A stretch of 8,832 nucleotides of DNA from the NCBI GenBank assembly GCA_038528235.1, contig JBCBEX010000127.1, forward strand, positions 1 through 8,832, given 5' to 3'. The position numbers and the translations under genes are program-made. The stretch's first letter is position 1, and the number at the start of each line of letters is the position of its first letter. The DNA is from JBCBEX01 sp038528235 (lineage in GTDB: Bacteria > Bacteroidota > Rhodothermia > Rhodothermales > Rubricoccaceae). Below are positions 1 through 6,159 of this stretch, piece by piece. A model generated the notes under the pieces. It was not told where the DNA came from and did not search any database. It saw only the letters and a program-made list of their open reading frames with translations.

Positions 1-193
1 CGGTCTGAGGGCTGCAGCCGAGAGCATCGGCGGCCTTCTCGTCGGTCCAGGCCGGGCCTGCGTCGGAGGCATCGGTGAGGAGGAGCGTCCGGGCGTGCTG
101 GAGGGTGCGTGCGTGGGAGCGGCCGGTGCGGATGAGGCGATCGAGATGGTCGCGCTGGTGGTCGGTGAGGCGAACGCGGTACTTGGCGGGCAT
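1..193 (-). CDS. IS630-type transposase, N-terminal fragment (cut by window edge)
   Basis: Reading the minus strand from the ATG at 193-191 gives an open frame of 64 codons that runs off the left edge. It begins MPAKYRVRLTDHQRDHLDRL and continues through a basic helical stretch (residues 22-37, RTGRSHARTLQHARTL) to WTDEKAADALGCSPQT at 49-64. This pattern is typical of the N-terminal helix-turn-helix DNA-binding region of IS630-family transposases: a short basic start, then ARxLxxA(R)xLL, then a WTDExxAxALxxS recognition helix. The catalytic DDE domain would lie beyond the window, so completeness cannot be judged. It is transcribed away from the permease genes and is the only leftward gene seen. 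Family assignment is by remembered sequence pattern; an unrelated HTH regulator is possible but less likely. Confidence 0.75.
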   Translation of the reverse strand, partial: MPAKYRVRLTDHQRDHLDRLIRTGRSHARTLQHARTLLLTDASDAGPAWTDEKAADALGCSPQT

Positions 194-226
194 GGTAGAT
201 TGCGGTGGTGAAGCCACAACCTACCA
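193..226. repeat. Imperfect 13-bp inverted repeat at the transposase start
   Basis: The arm 193-205 (tggtagattgcgg) is the reverse complement of 214-226 (ccacaacctacca) at 11 of 13 positions, around an 8-nt centre. It overlaps the first base of the transposase ATG and covers its leader. It could be an operator-like palindrome, a hairpin limiting transposase translation, or part of the element's end. The element boundary itself could not be fixed. Confidence 0.5.
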
Positions 227-390
227 CTATGCGCTTGTCTGAGGACTAGGGTAGAGGGCGTAGGGAGGCGGGAGACTCATGGCTCTGGGCCCCCCTTCCC
301 TACCCCTCGCTCCCTACCCGCCCTCATTCTCGACGGTCAGCCCGGTGCACTACCGCCTCTTGTCCACCTCGACGCTCAACGATCCCGCTC
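194..390. other. Gene-free interval between transposase and first permease
   Basis: These 197 bp carry no convincing gene. An open frame starting at 279 reads through the permease gene in another frame, and its product is arginine/proline-rich as expected of a shadow. The interval holds the palindrome at 193-226 and a second inverted repeat at 254-325. It should contain the right-hand boundary of the IS630-type element and any promoter for the permease genes. No sigma-70-like promoter or clear TA-flanked element end was recognised. Confidence 0.6.
254..325. repeat. Inverted repeat of G-rich and C-rich tracts
   Basis: Bases 254-267 (gagggcgtagggag) pair with 310-325 (ctccctacccgccctc): 14 base pairs with a 2-nt bulge at 317-318. 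The octamer ccctaccc occurs twice on the right side (298-305 and 312-319), and the complementary gggtag occurs at 248-253. The arms enclose about 42 nt that include the run ggcccccc. It may be an IS end, a bidirectional terminator-like structure or an intergenic palindrome; nothing decides between these. Confidence 0.45.
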
Positions 391-1809
391 ATGACGCTCA
401 CCATCGCCAAGAAGGAAGCCGCCGAGACGCTCCGCGACGGGCGCTTCTGGTGGACGACCGCCGTTGTTCTTCTCCTGCTCGTCGGCGCACTCGCGACGGG
501 CTGGCTCCACACGGAGCGCCTCGTCACCCAACACACCGAAGCGTCCGACGCCGAACGGGCCGTCTGGACGGGCCAGGAAGAGAAGAACCCGCACTCGGCG
601 GCACACTTCGGGACGTACGCGTTCAAGCCCGTGACGCCGCTCCTGGCCGTGGATCGCGGGCTGACGGCCTACACGGGCGTGGCGCTTTTTATGGAGGGCC
701 ATGCGATTCAGGACGCGCGCTATCGTCCGGCAGAAGACGCCTCGGCGGCAGCGCGCCTGGGTGAACTGACTGCAGCGGCGGTGCTGCAATGGCTCGTCCC
801 GCTACTGATCGTGCTGCTCACGTTCGGCGCCTTCGCGGGCGAGCGAGAGCGCGGCACGCTACGCCCGCTACTCAGCCTCGGTGTCTCGCGGCGAGCGCTG
901 GCGGCGGGCAAGGCGCTTGGGGCGGCGGCACCGCTGGCGCTCGTGCTCGTCCCGGCGGCCATCCTCGGCGCGCTCGCGATGGCGGTTGCGGCCCCGCCCG
1001 AAGCCGCGGCGTGGAGCGCCCCGCGCGTGGGACTGCTCGCGCTGGTCTACCTCGCCTACTTCGCCGTGTTCGTGGGCGTGTCGCTGCTCGTGAGCGCCCT
1101 CGCCCGCTCACCACGCGCGGCGCTGCTCGTGCTGCTGGGGTTCTGGTTCGCCAATGGCTTCATCGCGCCTCGGTTGGCAGCAGACATCGCGGAGCGGGTG
1201 CACCCGGGGCTGACGGCGGAGGCCTTCGCCGAGGGCAAGGCCGAGGTCGACGGGCTGTCCTGGGCAGACCGGACGGTGCGCGTGACGGAGCGCCTGTTGG
1301 CCGAGGAAGGCGTCTCGACACTCGACTCAATCTCGGTCAACATGCCCGCCGTGCGGCTCTACGAGGGGGAGCAGGAGGAGACAGAACTCTACCGGGCGCT
1401 GTTCGAGCGGCTTGCCGACGGCTTCGAAGGCCAGGGGCGCGTGGCCCAGCTCGGAGGGGTCTTAGCCCCGCTCCTCGCCGTCGCGCCGCTCTCGACCGCC
1501 CTCACGGGGACGGACTACCGCCACCACCGGCACTTCGCCGAGGCGGCCGAGGCGTACCGCTACGACTACGTGCAGACGCTTAACCAGAACCTCATCGACT
1601 ACGCCGCGCCAGGGGGCGCGTGGGACCGCTCGTACGTCGTCGGCGACGAAGTCTGGGCTGCCATCCCGCCCTTTGCCTACGAGCCGCCGACCGCTGGCTG
1701 GGCCCTCGGTGGGCACGGTCTCGCCCTCGTCTTTCTCGGTCTGTGGCTCGTCGGGCTCGCCATCGCCGTGCCCGTTGCCGTCGCCCGGATGCCTCTTGAC
1801 CCTCGATAA
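391..1809 (+). CDS. ABC-2 type transporter permease, DUF3526-like (first of a pair)
   Basis: Predicted inner-membrane permease subunit of an ABC exporter, 472 aa; substrate unknown. Hydrophobic segments lie at about residues 22-37, 128-148, 177-200, 213-236, 243-260 and 440-466. The loop after the second segment carries GERERGTLRPLLS (150-162) followed by SRRALAAGKALG, the conserved cytoplasmic stretch of ABC-2 permeases. Large hydrophilic regions at 41-125 and 265-435 fit the DUF3526 arrangement. The second contains HHRHFAEAAEAYRYDYVQTL (378-397), which resembles the HFExxxxAYR region I associate with DUF3526. The ATG at 391 gives a usual N terminus (MTLTIAKKEAAETLRDGRFW) directly before the first helix; no Shine-Dalgarno site precedes it. 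A second permease of the same design starts 90 bp downstream, so the two probably form a heterodimer. No ATPase gene is present in the window. Confidence 0.82.
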   Translation: MTLTIAKKEAAETLRDGRFWWTTAVVLLLLVGALATGWLHTERLVTQHTEASDAERAVWTGQEEKNPHSAAHFGTYAFKPVTPLLAVDRGLTAYTGVALFMEGHAIQDARYRPAEDASAAARLGELTAAAVLQWLVPLLIVLLTFGAFAGERERGTLRPLLSLGVSRRALAAGKALGAAAPLALVLVPAAILGALAMAVAAPPEAAAWSAPRVGLLALVYLAYFAVFVGVSLLVSALARSPRAALLVLLGFWFANGFIAPRLAADIAERVHPGLTAEAFAEGKAEVDGLSWADRTVRVTERLLAEEGVSTLDSISVNMPAVRLYEGEQEETELYRALFERLADGFEGQGRVAQLGGVLAPLLAVAPLSTALTGTDYRHHRHFAEAAEAYRYDYVQTLNQNLIDYAAPGGAWDRSYVVGDEVWAAIPPFAYEPPTAGWALGGHGLALVFLGLWLVGLAIAVPVAVARMPLDPR

Positions 1810-1830
1810 AACAAGTCTGGGCGCGATGCA

Positions 1831-1856
1831 GGCAGTCCAGCGTCCTGGGGGCTGCC
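1831..1856 (+). other. Intercistronic hairpin between the two permease genes
   Basis: ggcagtcc (1831-1838) can pair with gggctgcc (1849-1856), giving 8 base pairs with one G-U, or a longer bulged stem using ccag/ctgg. No T-run follows, so it is not a standard terminator. It could modulate relative expression of the two permeases or be incidental in GC-rich sequence. Confidence 0.3.
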
Positions 1857-1899
1857 TGGCACCCACCTCCTACTTCTGACTTCCTCTTTCGGACTTTTC

Positions 1900-3339
1900 A
1901 TGTCCCCCCTTCTTCTTATTGCTCGCACCGAGGCGCGCCTGCTCTGGTCGGACCGCACGGCCTTCTGGGCATCGCTCGTCTTCCTTGCCGCCACCGCCTA
2001 TGCGCTCGCTGCCGGGTTGGACCTGCGCACCGACCGTACAGAGGCGGCACGTACTATCCTCACCGCCGACGCGGAGCGCTGGGCCGGAGACCAGGCTGAG
2101 GCGGACTCAATCGAGCAGGCCATGCGCGCCGAGGAGCAGCCACTCGATACCTACGAGTGGGGGCCGCGTTCGCCCTACGCCGTCGGCGTGTACTACGGCC
2201 GCAACGTGACGACGGAGCCGACTTCGCTCTCCGCGCTCGCCGTAGGCCAGGCCGACCTCTATCCCGCCTCGTACCGGGTCACGGCGGGGAACCGCGTCGC
2301 GCTCGGGTCGAGCGACGCCCTCACGAGCCCGCTCCGGCTTGCGGCAGGGGCCTTCGATCTCGCCTTCGTCCTGCTCTACCTGCTGCCACTGCTGGCGCTT
2401 GCGCTGGGCTACGACCTCACGGCCTCGGAGCGCGAACGCGGGACGCTCCGGCTCGTCCTCGCGCAGCCGATCCCACGGCGGACCCTCGTGGCGGGAAAGC
2501 TGCTGGCGCGCGGAGGGCTGCTGGCGCTCCTGGTTACCGCGGCGACGGCCGCTGGCTTCGCGCTCGCCGGGGCGGGTCTGGCGCAGTGGGCGCTATGGAC
2601 CGCCGCCTCGGTGCTCTACGGGCTGTTTTGGCTCGGGCTCGCTGCGGTGGTCGATGCAGGTGGCCGGTCGGCGGCAGCGAACGCCGTCGTGCTCGCGGTC
2701 TGCTGGCTCGGGCTGGGCGTCGTCTTCCCCGCTGCCGTGACGCTGCTCGCCGGACAGGTCCACCCCGCTCCGACGCGCGCCGCGTTCGTCGCGGCCACGC
2801 GGACGGCCGAGGCCGAGGTGCGCCAACGTGGCACGGAGCCGCTCGCGCAGTTTCTCGCCGACCACCCCGAGATGGCCGAGGCCGTGGAGGAGGACGAGGC
2901 GGCCGAGTCATTTGCGGTGATGGCCATCGCCCGCGACGCGCTCGTGGCCGAGGCCGTAGGGCCCGTCGTAGAGGAGTTCGCCGAGCGGCGCGCACAGCAG
3001 ACCGCGTTCGTGCGCACCGTCGGCGCGCTCTCGCCGACGGTGCTCGCGCACGCCGCCTTCCTCGACCTCGCCGGGACAGGCGATGCCCAGCAGCGGCGCA
3101 TGCTCGACGCCGTGGAGGCCTACCAGGAGCAGTGGCGCGCGCACTTCGAGCCGCTCGTCTTCGCCGACACCCCCTTCCGCGCGGCCGACTACCCCGGCGC
3201 CCCTCAGTTCGAGCCCTTGCCTGAGATCGGCGCCGAGTCACGGCGTCAGGCTTCCGGTCCGCTCGTTGGCCTTACCCTAGCGATCGTCGTCGTGTTTGCC
3301 CTGGCCACCGTCCTTCAGCGACGCCCCGCGACTCCATAA
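1900..3339 (+). CDS. ABC-2 type transporter permease, DUF3526-like (second of a pair)
   Basis: Predicted membrane subunit of 479 aa, a divergent paralogue of the preceding gene with the same topology. Hydrophobic segments are at about 22-39, 151-170, 204-225, 230-250, 260-284 and 452-471. The cytoplasmic motif YDLTASERERGTLRLVLAQP (171-190), followed by IPRRTLVAGK, matches the SxERERGTLRxLL pattern of ABC-2 permeases and of its neighbour (GERERGTLRPLLS). Soluble regions lie at 40-150 and 285-450. The latter is acidic and helical and contains FLDLAGTGDAQQRRMLDAVE (387-406), then AYQEQWRAHFEPLVF (407-421), a typical DUF3526 ending with Y and F landmarks. The start at 1900 puts a charged segment and then helix 1 at the N terminus; the leader (ttcctctttcggacttttc) is pyrimidine-rich with no Shine-Dalgarno site. 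The product presumably pairs with the 391-1809 protein and needs an ATPase encoded elsewhere. Confidence 0.82.
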   Translation: MSPLLLIARTEARLLWSDRTAFWASLVFLAATAYALAAGLDLRTDRTEAARTILTADAERWAGDQAEADSIEQAMRAEEQPLDTYEWGPRSPYAVGVYYGRNVTTEPTSLSALAVGQADLYPASYRVTAGNRVALGSSDALTSPLRLAAGAFDLAFVLLYLLPLLALALGYDLTASERERGTLRLVLAQPIPRRTLVAGKLLARGGLLALLVTAATAAGFALAGAGLAQWALWTAASVLYGLFWLGLAAVVDAGGRSAAANAVVLAVCWLGLGVVFPAAVTLLAGQVHPAPTRAAFVAATRTAEAEVRQRGTEPLAQFLADHPEMAEAVEEDEAAESFAVMAIARDALVAEAVGPVVEEFAERRAQQTAFVRTVGALSPTVLAHAAFLDLAGTGDAQQRRMLDAVEAYQEQWRAHFEPLVFADTPFRAADYPGAPQFEPLPEIGAESRRQASGPLVGLTLAIVVVFALATVLQRRPATP

Positions 3340-3359
3340 CCGCTCCCGCCCAGGCGGTT
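3338..3359 (+). terminator. Possible weak terminator hairpin after the permease pair
   Basis: aaccgc (3338-3343, overlapping the stop codon) pairs perfectly with gcggtt (3354-3359) around a 10-nt loop. The sequence after it (cgtcgtcttgcc) lacks a T-run, so intrinsic termination is uncertain. Confidence 0.3.
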
Positions 3360-3495
3360 CGTCGTCTTGCCTTGTTCGAATACCAAGAAGGATGCGATGC
3401 CCGGCCAGCCCGTTCGAGCTGCTGTCGTACCGTTTGGTGCAGCTCGTCCTCGGATGAACGCTTTCCTCACCCCTGTCCTTTACCATCCTCGATCC
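3340..3495. other. Intergenic leader of the cupin lipoprotein gene
   Basis: About 156 bp between the permease pair and the lipoprotein. An in-frame reading from 3367 exists, but its product shows no conserved features and would precede a signal peptide, so it is taken as untranslated leader. No consensus promoter was found. The final 30 nt are strongly pyrimidine-rich and end in gatcc directly before the ATG. Confidence 0.5.
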
Positions 3496-4227
3496 ATGCG
3501 CGCCCTCGTCCTTTCCTTTCTCCTCCTCGCACTCGGCTGCGCGGACCCGGCGGACACCCCGACTCCTGACCCGCCACCAGACACGACGGCTGTAGACGCC
3601 ATGTCTGACACCGTCGGCGATCTTGGCGCGCTCGGGAGTGACGCCGTTGCCACGCTGTTCGAGAACGACCTCGTCCATGTCCACCGCGTAGCCCTTCCGG
3701 CGGGCGCGGCGCTCGCGGCTCACGACGGCGGCGAGCGCGTCGTCTACGCCCTCTCCGACCTCGCGCTGACGTTCACCACGGACGGCGAAGCCACCGAGCA
3801 CACCTTCGAGATGGGTGGCGTCCACTATCACGAAGCCGGCACCCACGCGGTCGCCAACGTCGGCGAGGGCACGGCGGAGTTCCTCGTCTTCGAGCGGCGC
3901 GGCGGTGCGCTTCCTGAGGCGGGTGCTCCCGAAGCCATGCCAGCCGCCGAGGGCGCCACCGACGAGGTCCTCTTCGAGAACAACTTTGCCGAGGTCCATC
4001 GCGTAACGCTCCAGCCTGGCGCCGCCTTGCCGCCGCACCAAGGGTTTGCCCGGGCCGTCTACTCGCTCAGCGGCTACACCGTCGAGTTCACGGACGCCGA
4101 GGGCTCTCGTGTACAGCGGTACGAAGCCGGCCAGGCGCACTACCACGACCCCGGCGACCACACCGTCGAGAATGCCGACGACACGGTGGCCGAGTTCCTC
4201 GTCGTCGAGTTCAAACCCGGCGCCTAA
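3496..4227 (+). CDS. Lipoprotein with two tandem cupin domains
   Basis: A 243-aa exported lipoprotein. The start at 3496 is chosen because it gives a signal peptide, MRALVLSFLLLALGC, with the lipobox cysteine at residue 15. A longer in-frame reading from about 3367 would bury this signal and has no recognisable extension. After a Pro/Asp/Thr-rich linker (16-45) come two similar domains, about 52-134 and 157-240. Both follow the order LFENxxxxVHRVxLxxGAAL, HxGxxR, VYxLS, HYHxxGxHxVxN, AEFLVxE. The second cupin motif (x-G-x-H-x3-N) is clear in each: H117/N121 and H222/N226. Possible metal ligands are H76, E80, H110, H112 and H117 in domain 1, and H181, H215, H217 and H222 in domain 2, where the Glu is replaced by Ala185. 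Function is unknown. The genes downstream suggest a role in extracytoplasmic metal or small-ligand binding; this is inference. Confidence 0.75.
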   Translation: MRALVLSFLLLALGCADPADTPTPDPPPDTTAVDAMSDTVGDLGALGSDAVATLFENDLVHVHRVALPAGAALAAHDGGERVVYALSDLALTFTTDGEATEHTFEMGGVHYHEAGTHAVANVGEGTAEFLVFERRGGALPEAGAPEAMPAAEGATDEVLFENNFAEVHRVTLQPGAALPPHQGFARAVYSLSGYTVEFTDAEGSRVQRYEAGQAHYHDPGDHTVENADDTVAEFLVVEFKPGA

Positions 4228-4239
4228 GCAAGCACGACA

Positions 4240-4283
4240 GGCACGGCCCGGTGGGAGCAATGAGCGTCCAAGCGGGCCGTGCC
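4240..4283 (+). promoter_or_regulatory. Perfect 11-bp inverted repeat before the CobW-type GTPase
   Basis: ggcacggcccg (4240-4250) and cgggccgtgcc (4273-4283) are exact reverse complements separated by 22 nt. The structure starts 12 nt after the lipoprotein stop and ends 45 nt before the GTPase start. No T-run follows on either strand, so it is not a standard intrinsic terminator. It could be an attenuator-like or mRNA-stabilising hairpin, or a wide-spaced protein binding site. It does not look like an AT-rich Zur or Fur operator. The function assigned here is inference; the repeat is seen directly. Confidence 0.5.
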
Positions 4284-4328
4284 AACCCCACCCACCTGCG
4301 CGGCTTCTCGACCCATCCGCTCCTGACT

Positions 4329-5483
4329 ATGGTCCCCGTCACGCTTCTCACCGGCTTCCTCGGCTCCGGCAAGACGACGCTCGTCAGCGCCGTGCTGGCC
4401 GACGCGCGGGCGGCGGGTCTCCGCGTGGGCGTCGTCGTCAACGACCTCGGCGCGCCGGGCGTCGACGCTGAGACGCTCGTGCGCCATCACGCTGTGGAGC
4501 AGGACGACCTCGTCAACCTCTCGGGGGGCTCGGTGGGCGGATCGCTGGGCGGGCGGCTCACCCAAGCCCTCAGCCGCCTGGCAGCGAGCGAGCGCTACGA
4601 CCGGCTCCTCGTCGAGACATCCGGCACGACGGACCCCGCCGCCCTGCTCGATGCGATCGCCGCCGTCCCGGGGGTGGCGCTCGCCCGCGTGGCCGCCACG
4701 CTCGACACGTTCAACCTAGTCCGCGACTACGACGACGGTCGGGCGCTCTTCGCACGCCTCGTGCAGGACGAGGAGGCAGGCACGGCGTCGCCCGAGCTTC
4801 TCCTGGCGCGGCAGATCCAGGCGGCCGACCTCGTCGTGCTCACCAAGCCCGATCTTGCTGGGGACGAGGCGACCCGGCATGCGGGGGTGGTGGCGCAGCT
4901 GCTCAACCCCGTAGCCGAGGTGGTCGCGAGTGTCCGCGGCAACCTGCCACCGGGGTTACTTCTCCCTACACAAGGTGCCAGCATCGAAGGGGCACGCGCG
5001 CGCCTGGCGAGCTCTCGGCCCGCCGACGCCGCCGACGCTGGGCTTACGGCGGCAGTGGTCTCGGACCCGCGCCCGTTTCATCCCGAGCGCCTCCACAGGG
5101 TGCTGCAAGTCCTGCCCCGTGGGCTTTTCCGCGCGAAGGGCATCCTGTGGCTCGCCTCGCGCCCCGCTGAAATCCTGCACTGGAACCTGGCTGGCGCCCG
5201 CCTCGACCTGGAACTCGCCGGCTACTGGAAGGCCAGCCTGCTCGACGGCCCGCTGGCGCTGCTCGACGAGGAGCGCGCTGCCCTCGTGGCAGCCAGCACG
5301 CATCCCACCTTCGGCGACCGCACCACAGAGCTTGTGCTGATCGGCGTCGAAAAGGCCGTACGAGACGTGACACAGCGCTTCCAGAAGGCCTTGTGTACGC
5401 CCGCCGAGGTGCGCCGCTGGGAGCGAGGCGGTGCCTTCCGCGATCCATGGCCCACCCGACTGCGCGAGGTCGCCACGTCCTGA
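4329..5483 (+). CDS. CobW/COG0523-family GTPase lacking the CxCC metal motif
   Basis: A 384-aa cytoplasmic P-loop GTPase of the G3E/COG0523 family, whose members deliver metals such as zinc or cobalt to client proteins. Walker A is GFLGSGKTT (9-17), the Walker B-type ETSG is at 96-99 and is followed by TTDP, and the base-recognition motif is TKPD (172-175; usually NKxD). The CobW C-terminal domain is evident in PFHPERLHRVLQ (249-260), LFRAKGILWLASRP (266-279) and FGDRTTELVLIG (328-339). The family's GCxCC site should follow the LVNLS stretch, but the sequence reads LSGGSVGGSL (64-73), so Ser68, Gly70 and Gly71 replace the three cysteines. There is no His-rich loop. The start at 4329 places the P-loop at the usual distance; upstream in-frame GTG 4251 or ATG 4260 would add a non-conserved tail. 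The next gene begins 23 bp downstream, so the two are probably cotranscribed. Confidence 0.9.
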   Translation: MVPVTLLTGFLGSGKTTLVSAVLADARAAGLRVGVVVNDLGAPGVDAETLVRHHAVEQDDLVNLSGGSVGGSLGGRLTQALSRLAASERYDRLLVETSGTTDPAALLDAIAAVPGVALARVAATLDTFNLVRDYDDGRALFARLVQDEEAGTASPELLLARQIQAADLVVLTKPDLAGDEATRHAGVVAQLLNPVAEVVASVRGNLPPGLLLPTQGASIEGARARLASSRPADAADAGLTAAVVSDPRPFHPERLHRVLQVLPRGLFRAKGILWLASRPAEILHWNLAGARLDLELAGYWKASLLDGPLALLDEERAALVAASTHPTFGDRTTELVLIGVEKAVRDVTQRFQKALCTPAEVRRWERGGAFRDPWPTRLREVATS

Positions 5484-5506
5484 CGCACGCTGCTCCGCCT
5501 TTGACC

Positions 5507-5956
5507 ATGCCACTCGTCGATTCTACATCCCCTTGGGTTTGGCCTGCCGTGGCCGTGATTGCCGTCGCGCTAGTCGCGTGGCCGCGTCCCTCGCACGAGT
5601 TGCCACCCGACACGCCGTGGGCGTTGCTGATGCAGGCCGAGAACCTGGATGGCCCGTCCCCCGTCGTGCCCGACACGCTACGCACGCTCGTCGGCCAGCC
5701 TATCCAGCTCACTGGATTCATGCATCCGCTTGAGCAGCGGCAGGGCCAGCGGCGCTTTCTCCTCTCGCCCTACCCCGCTGGCTGCGCCTTTCACGCTCCC
5801 AGCGGGCCGGCGTCCACCATTGAGGTCTTCGCGGATACTCCGGCTCGGTTTACCTACGAGCCCGTGGCCGTGCATGGCGTGTTCGCCCTCGCAGTCGGGA
5901 GCGGACAAGGCGTGCGCTACCAACTGCACACCGCATCGGTGGAAGAACTGCCATGA
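5507..5956 (+). CDS. Small membrane-anchored protein resembling DUF3299
   Basis: A 149-aa protein with one N-terminal hydrophobic segment (about 10-25, VWPAVAVIAVALVAWP), either a signal anchor or an uncleaved signal. The remainder would be periplasmic. The core reads LVGQPIQLTGFMHPLE (61-76), RRFLLSPYPAGCAFHAPSG (82-100), STIEVFAD (103-110), then VAVHGVFAL and YQLHTASVEEL near the end. This follows the DUF3299 pattern as I know it: GxxVxxxGxxxPLE, FLLxPxxxxCxHxPPPxxxxIVxV, a VxVxGxL strand. C93, H96 and P98 occupy the CxHxP position, although the usual Pro run is replaced by SGPAS. DUF3299 genes occur in zinc-limitation operons in Gammaproteobacteria (established knowledge, from memory). The start at 5507 is preferred over upstream in-frame starts because those overlap the GTPase gene and add an Arg-rich tail. 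Confidence 0.68.
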   Translation: MPLVDSTSPWVWPAVAVIAVALVAWPRPSHELPPDTPWALLMQAENLDGPSPVVPDTLRTLVGQPIQLTGFMHPLEQRQGQRRFLLSPYPAGCAFHAPSGPASTIEVFADTPARFTYEPVAVHGVFALAVGSGQGVRYQLHTASVEELP

Positions 5957-5969
5957 ACTCGTTCGACCT

Positions 5970-6006
5970 CCGCTTCACCTGTCTGACGATGACTAGCGGC
6001 TTTTTT
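5970..6006 (+). terminator. Probable intrinsic terminator after the metal-type block
   Basis: ccgct (5970-5974) pairs with agcgg (5995-5999), extended inside by tca/tga (5975-5977 with 5990-5992) across a 2-nt bulge. It is followed by c and six T residues (6001-6006). It sits 13 bp after the DUF3299-like stop codon. The stem is short but the position and T-run fit a rho-independent terminator. The same agcgg could instead pair with ccgct at 6008-6012 as a 5-bp hairpin. Confidence 0.45.
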
Positions 6007-6032
6007 CCCGCTGTTCGCGTTGGGGAGCGGAC

Positions 6033-6070
6033 CCAATTGACAGCTTAGCCGGTCGTCTAGCCGGAATTGG
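6033..6070 (+). promoter_or_regulatory. Repeat cluster with a TTGACA box upstream of the propeller gene
   Basis: ccaatt (6033-6038) and aattgg (6065-6070) form an inverted pair enclosing two direct copies of tagccgg (6046-6052 and 6058-6064, 12 bp apart). A consensus-like -35 box, ttgaca, lies at 6037-6042, but no credible -10 hexamer occurs 16-18 bp further on. The cluster lies 90-127 bp upstream of the start at 6160 and may be an operator or promoter for it. Confidence 0.3.
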
Positions 6071-6159
6071 CAAAACCTATCGCGCCGGGTCGCGTTGCCG
6101 GTTTTCCCCTATTCACGCGCGCTCTCGATTCCTATATCACACCCTTTCTCTCTGATCCG

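Noticed and set aside
2157..3224. + strand open frame (355 codons) inside the second permease
   Set aside because: Arg/Gly-rich product in an alternative frame of a gene with clear membrane segments and ABC-2 motifs.
3277..4260. Long minus-strand open frame (327 codons) opposite the cupin lipoprotein
   Set aside because: It mirrors the real gene in high-GC sequence; the product is low-complexity Arg/Gly/Val-rich with no motif, while the + strand frame has a lipobox and two cupin domains.
4251..4328. Upstream in-frame starts (GTG 4251, ATG 4260) for the CobW-type GTPase
   Set aside because: They add a 23-26 residue tail without family similarity and run through the inverted repeat; the start at 4329 puts the P-loop where the family has it. 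The gggag before 4260 is only 2 nt from that ATG.
4228..4328. Zur or other metal-regulator operator before the GTPase
   Set aside because: The inverted repeat is GC-rich with a 22-nt spacer and does not resemble the AT-rich palindromes of Zur or Fur; no other candidate was seen.
6037..6065. A complete sigma-70 promoter starting with ttgaca at 6037
   Set aside because: No acceptable -10 hexamer at 16-18 bp spacing (gccgga at 17), and Bacteroidota-type promoters differ; only the repeat cluster is reported.
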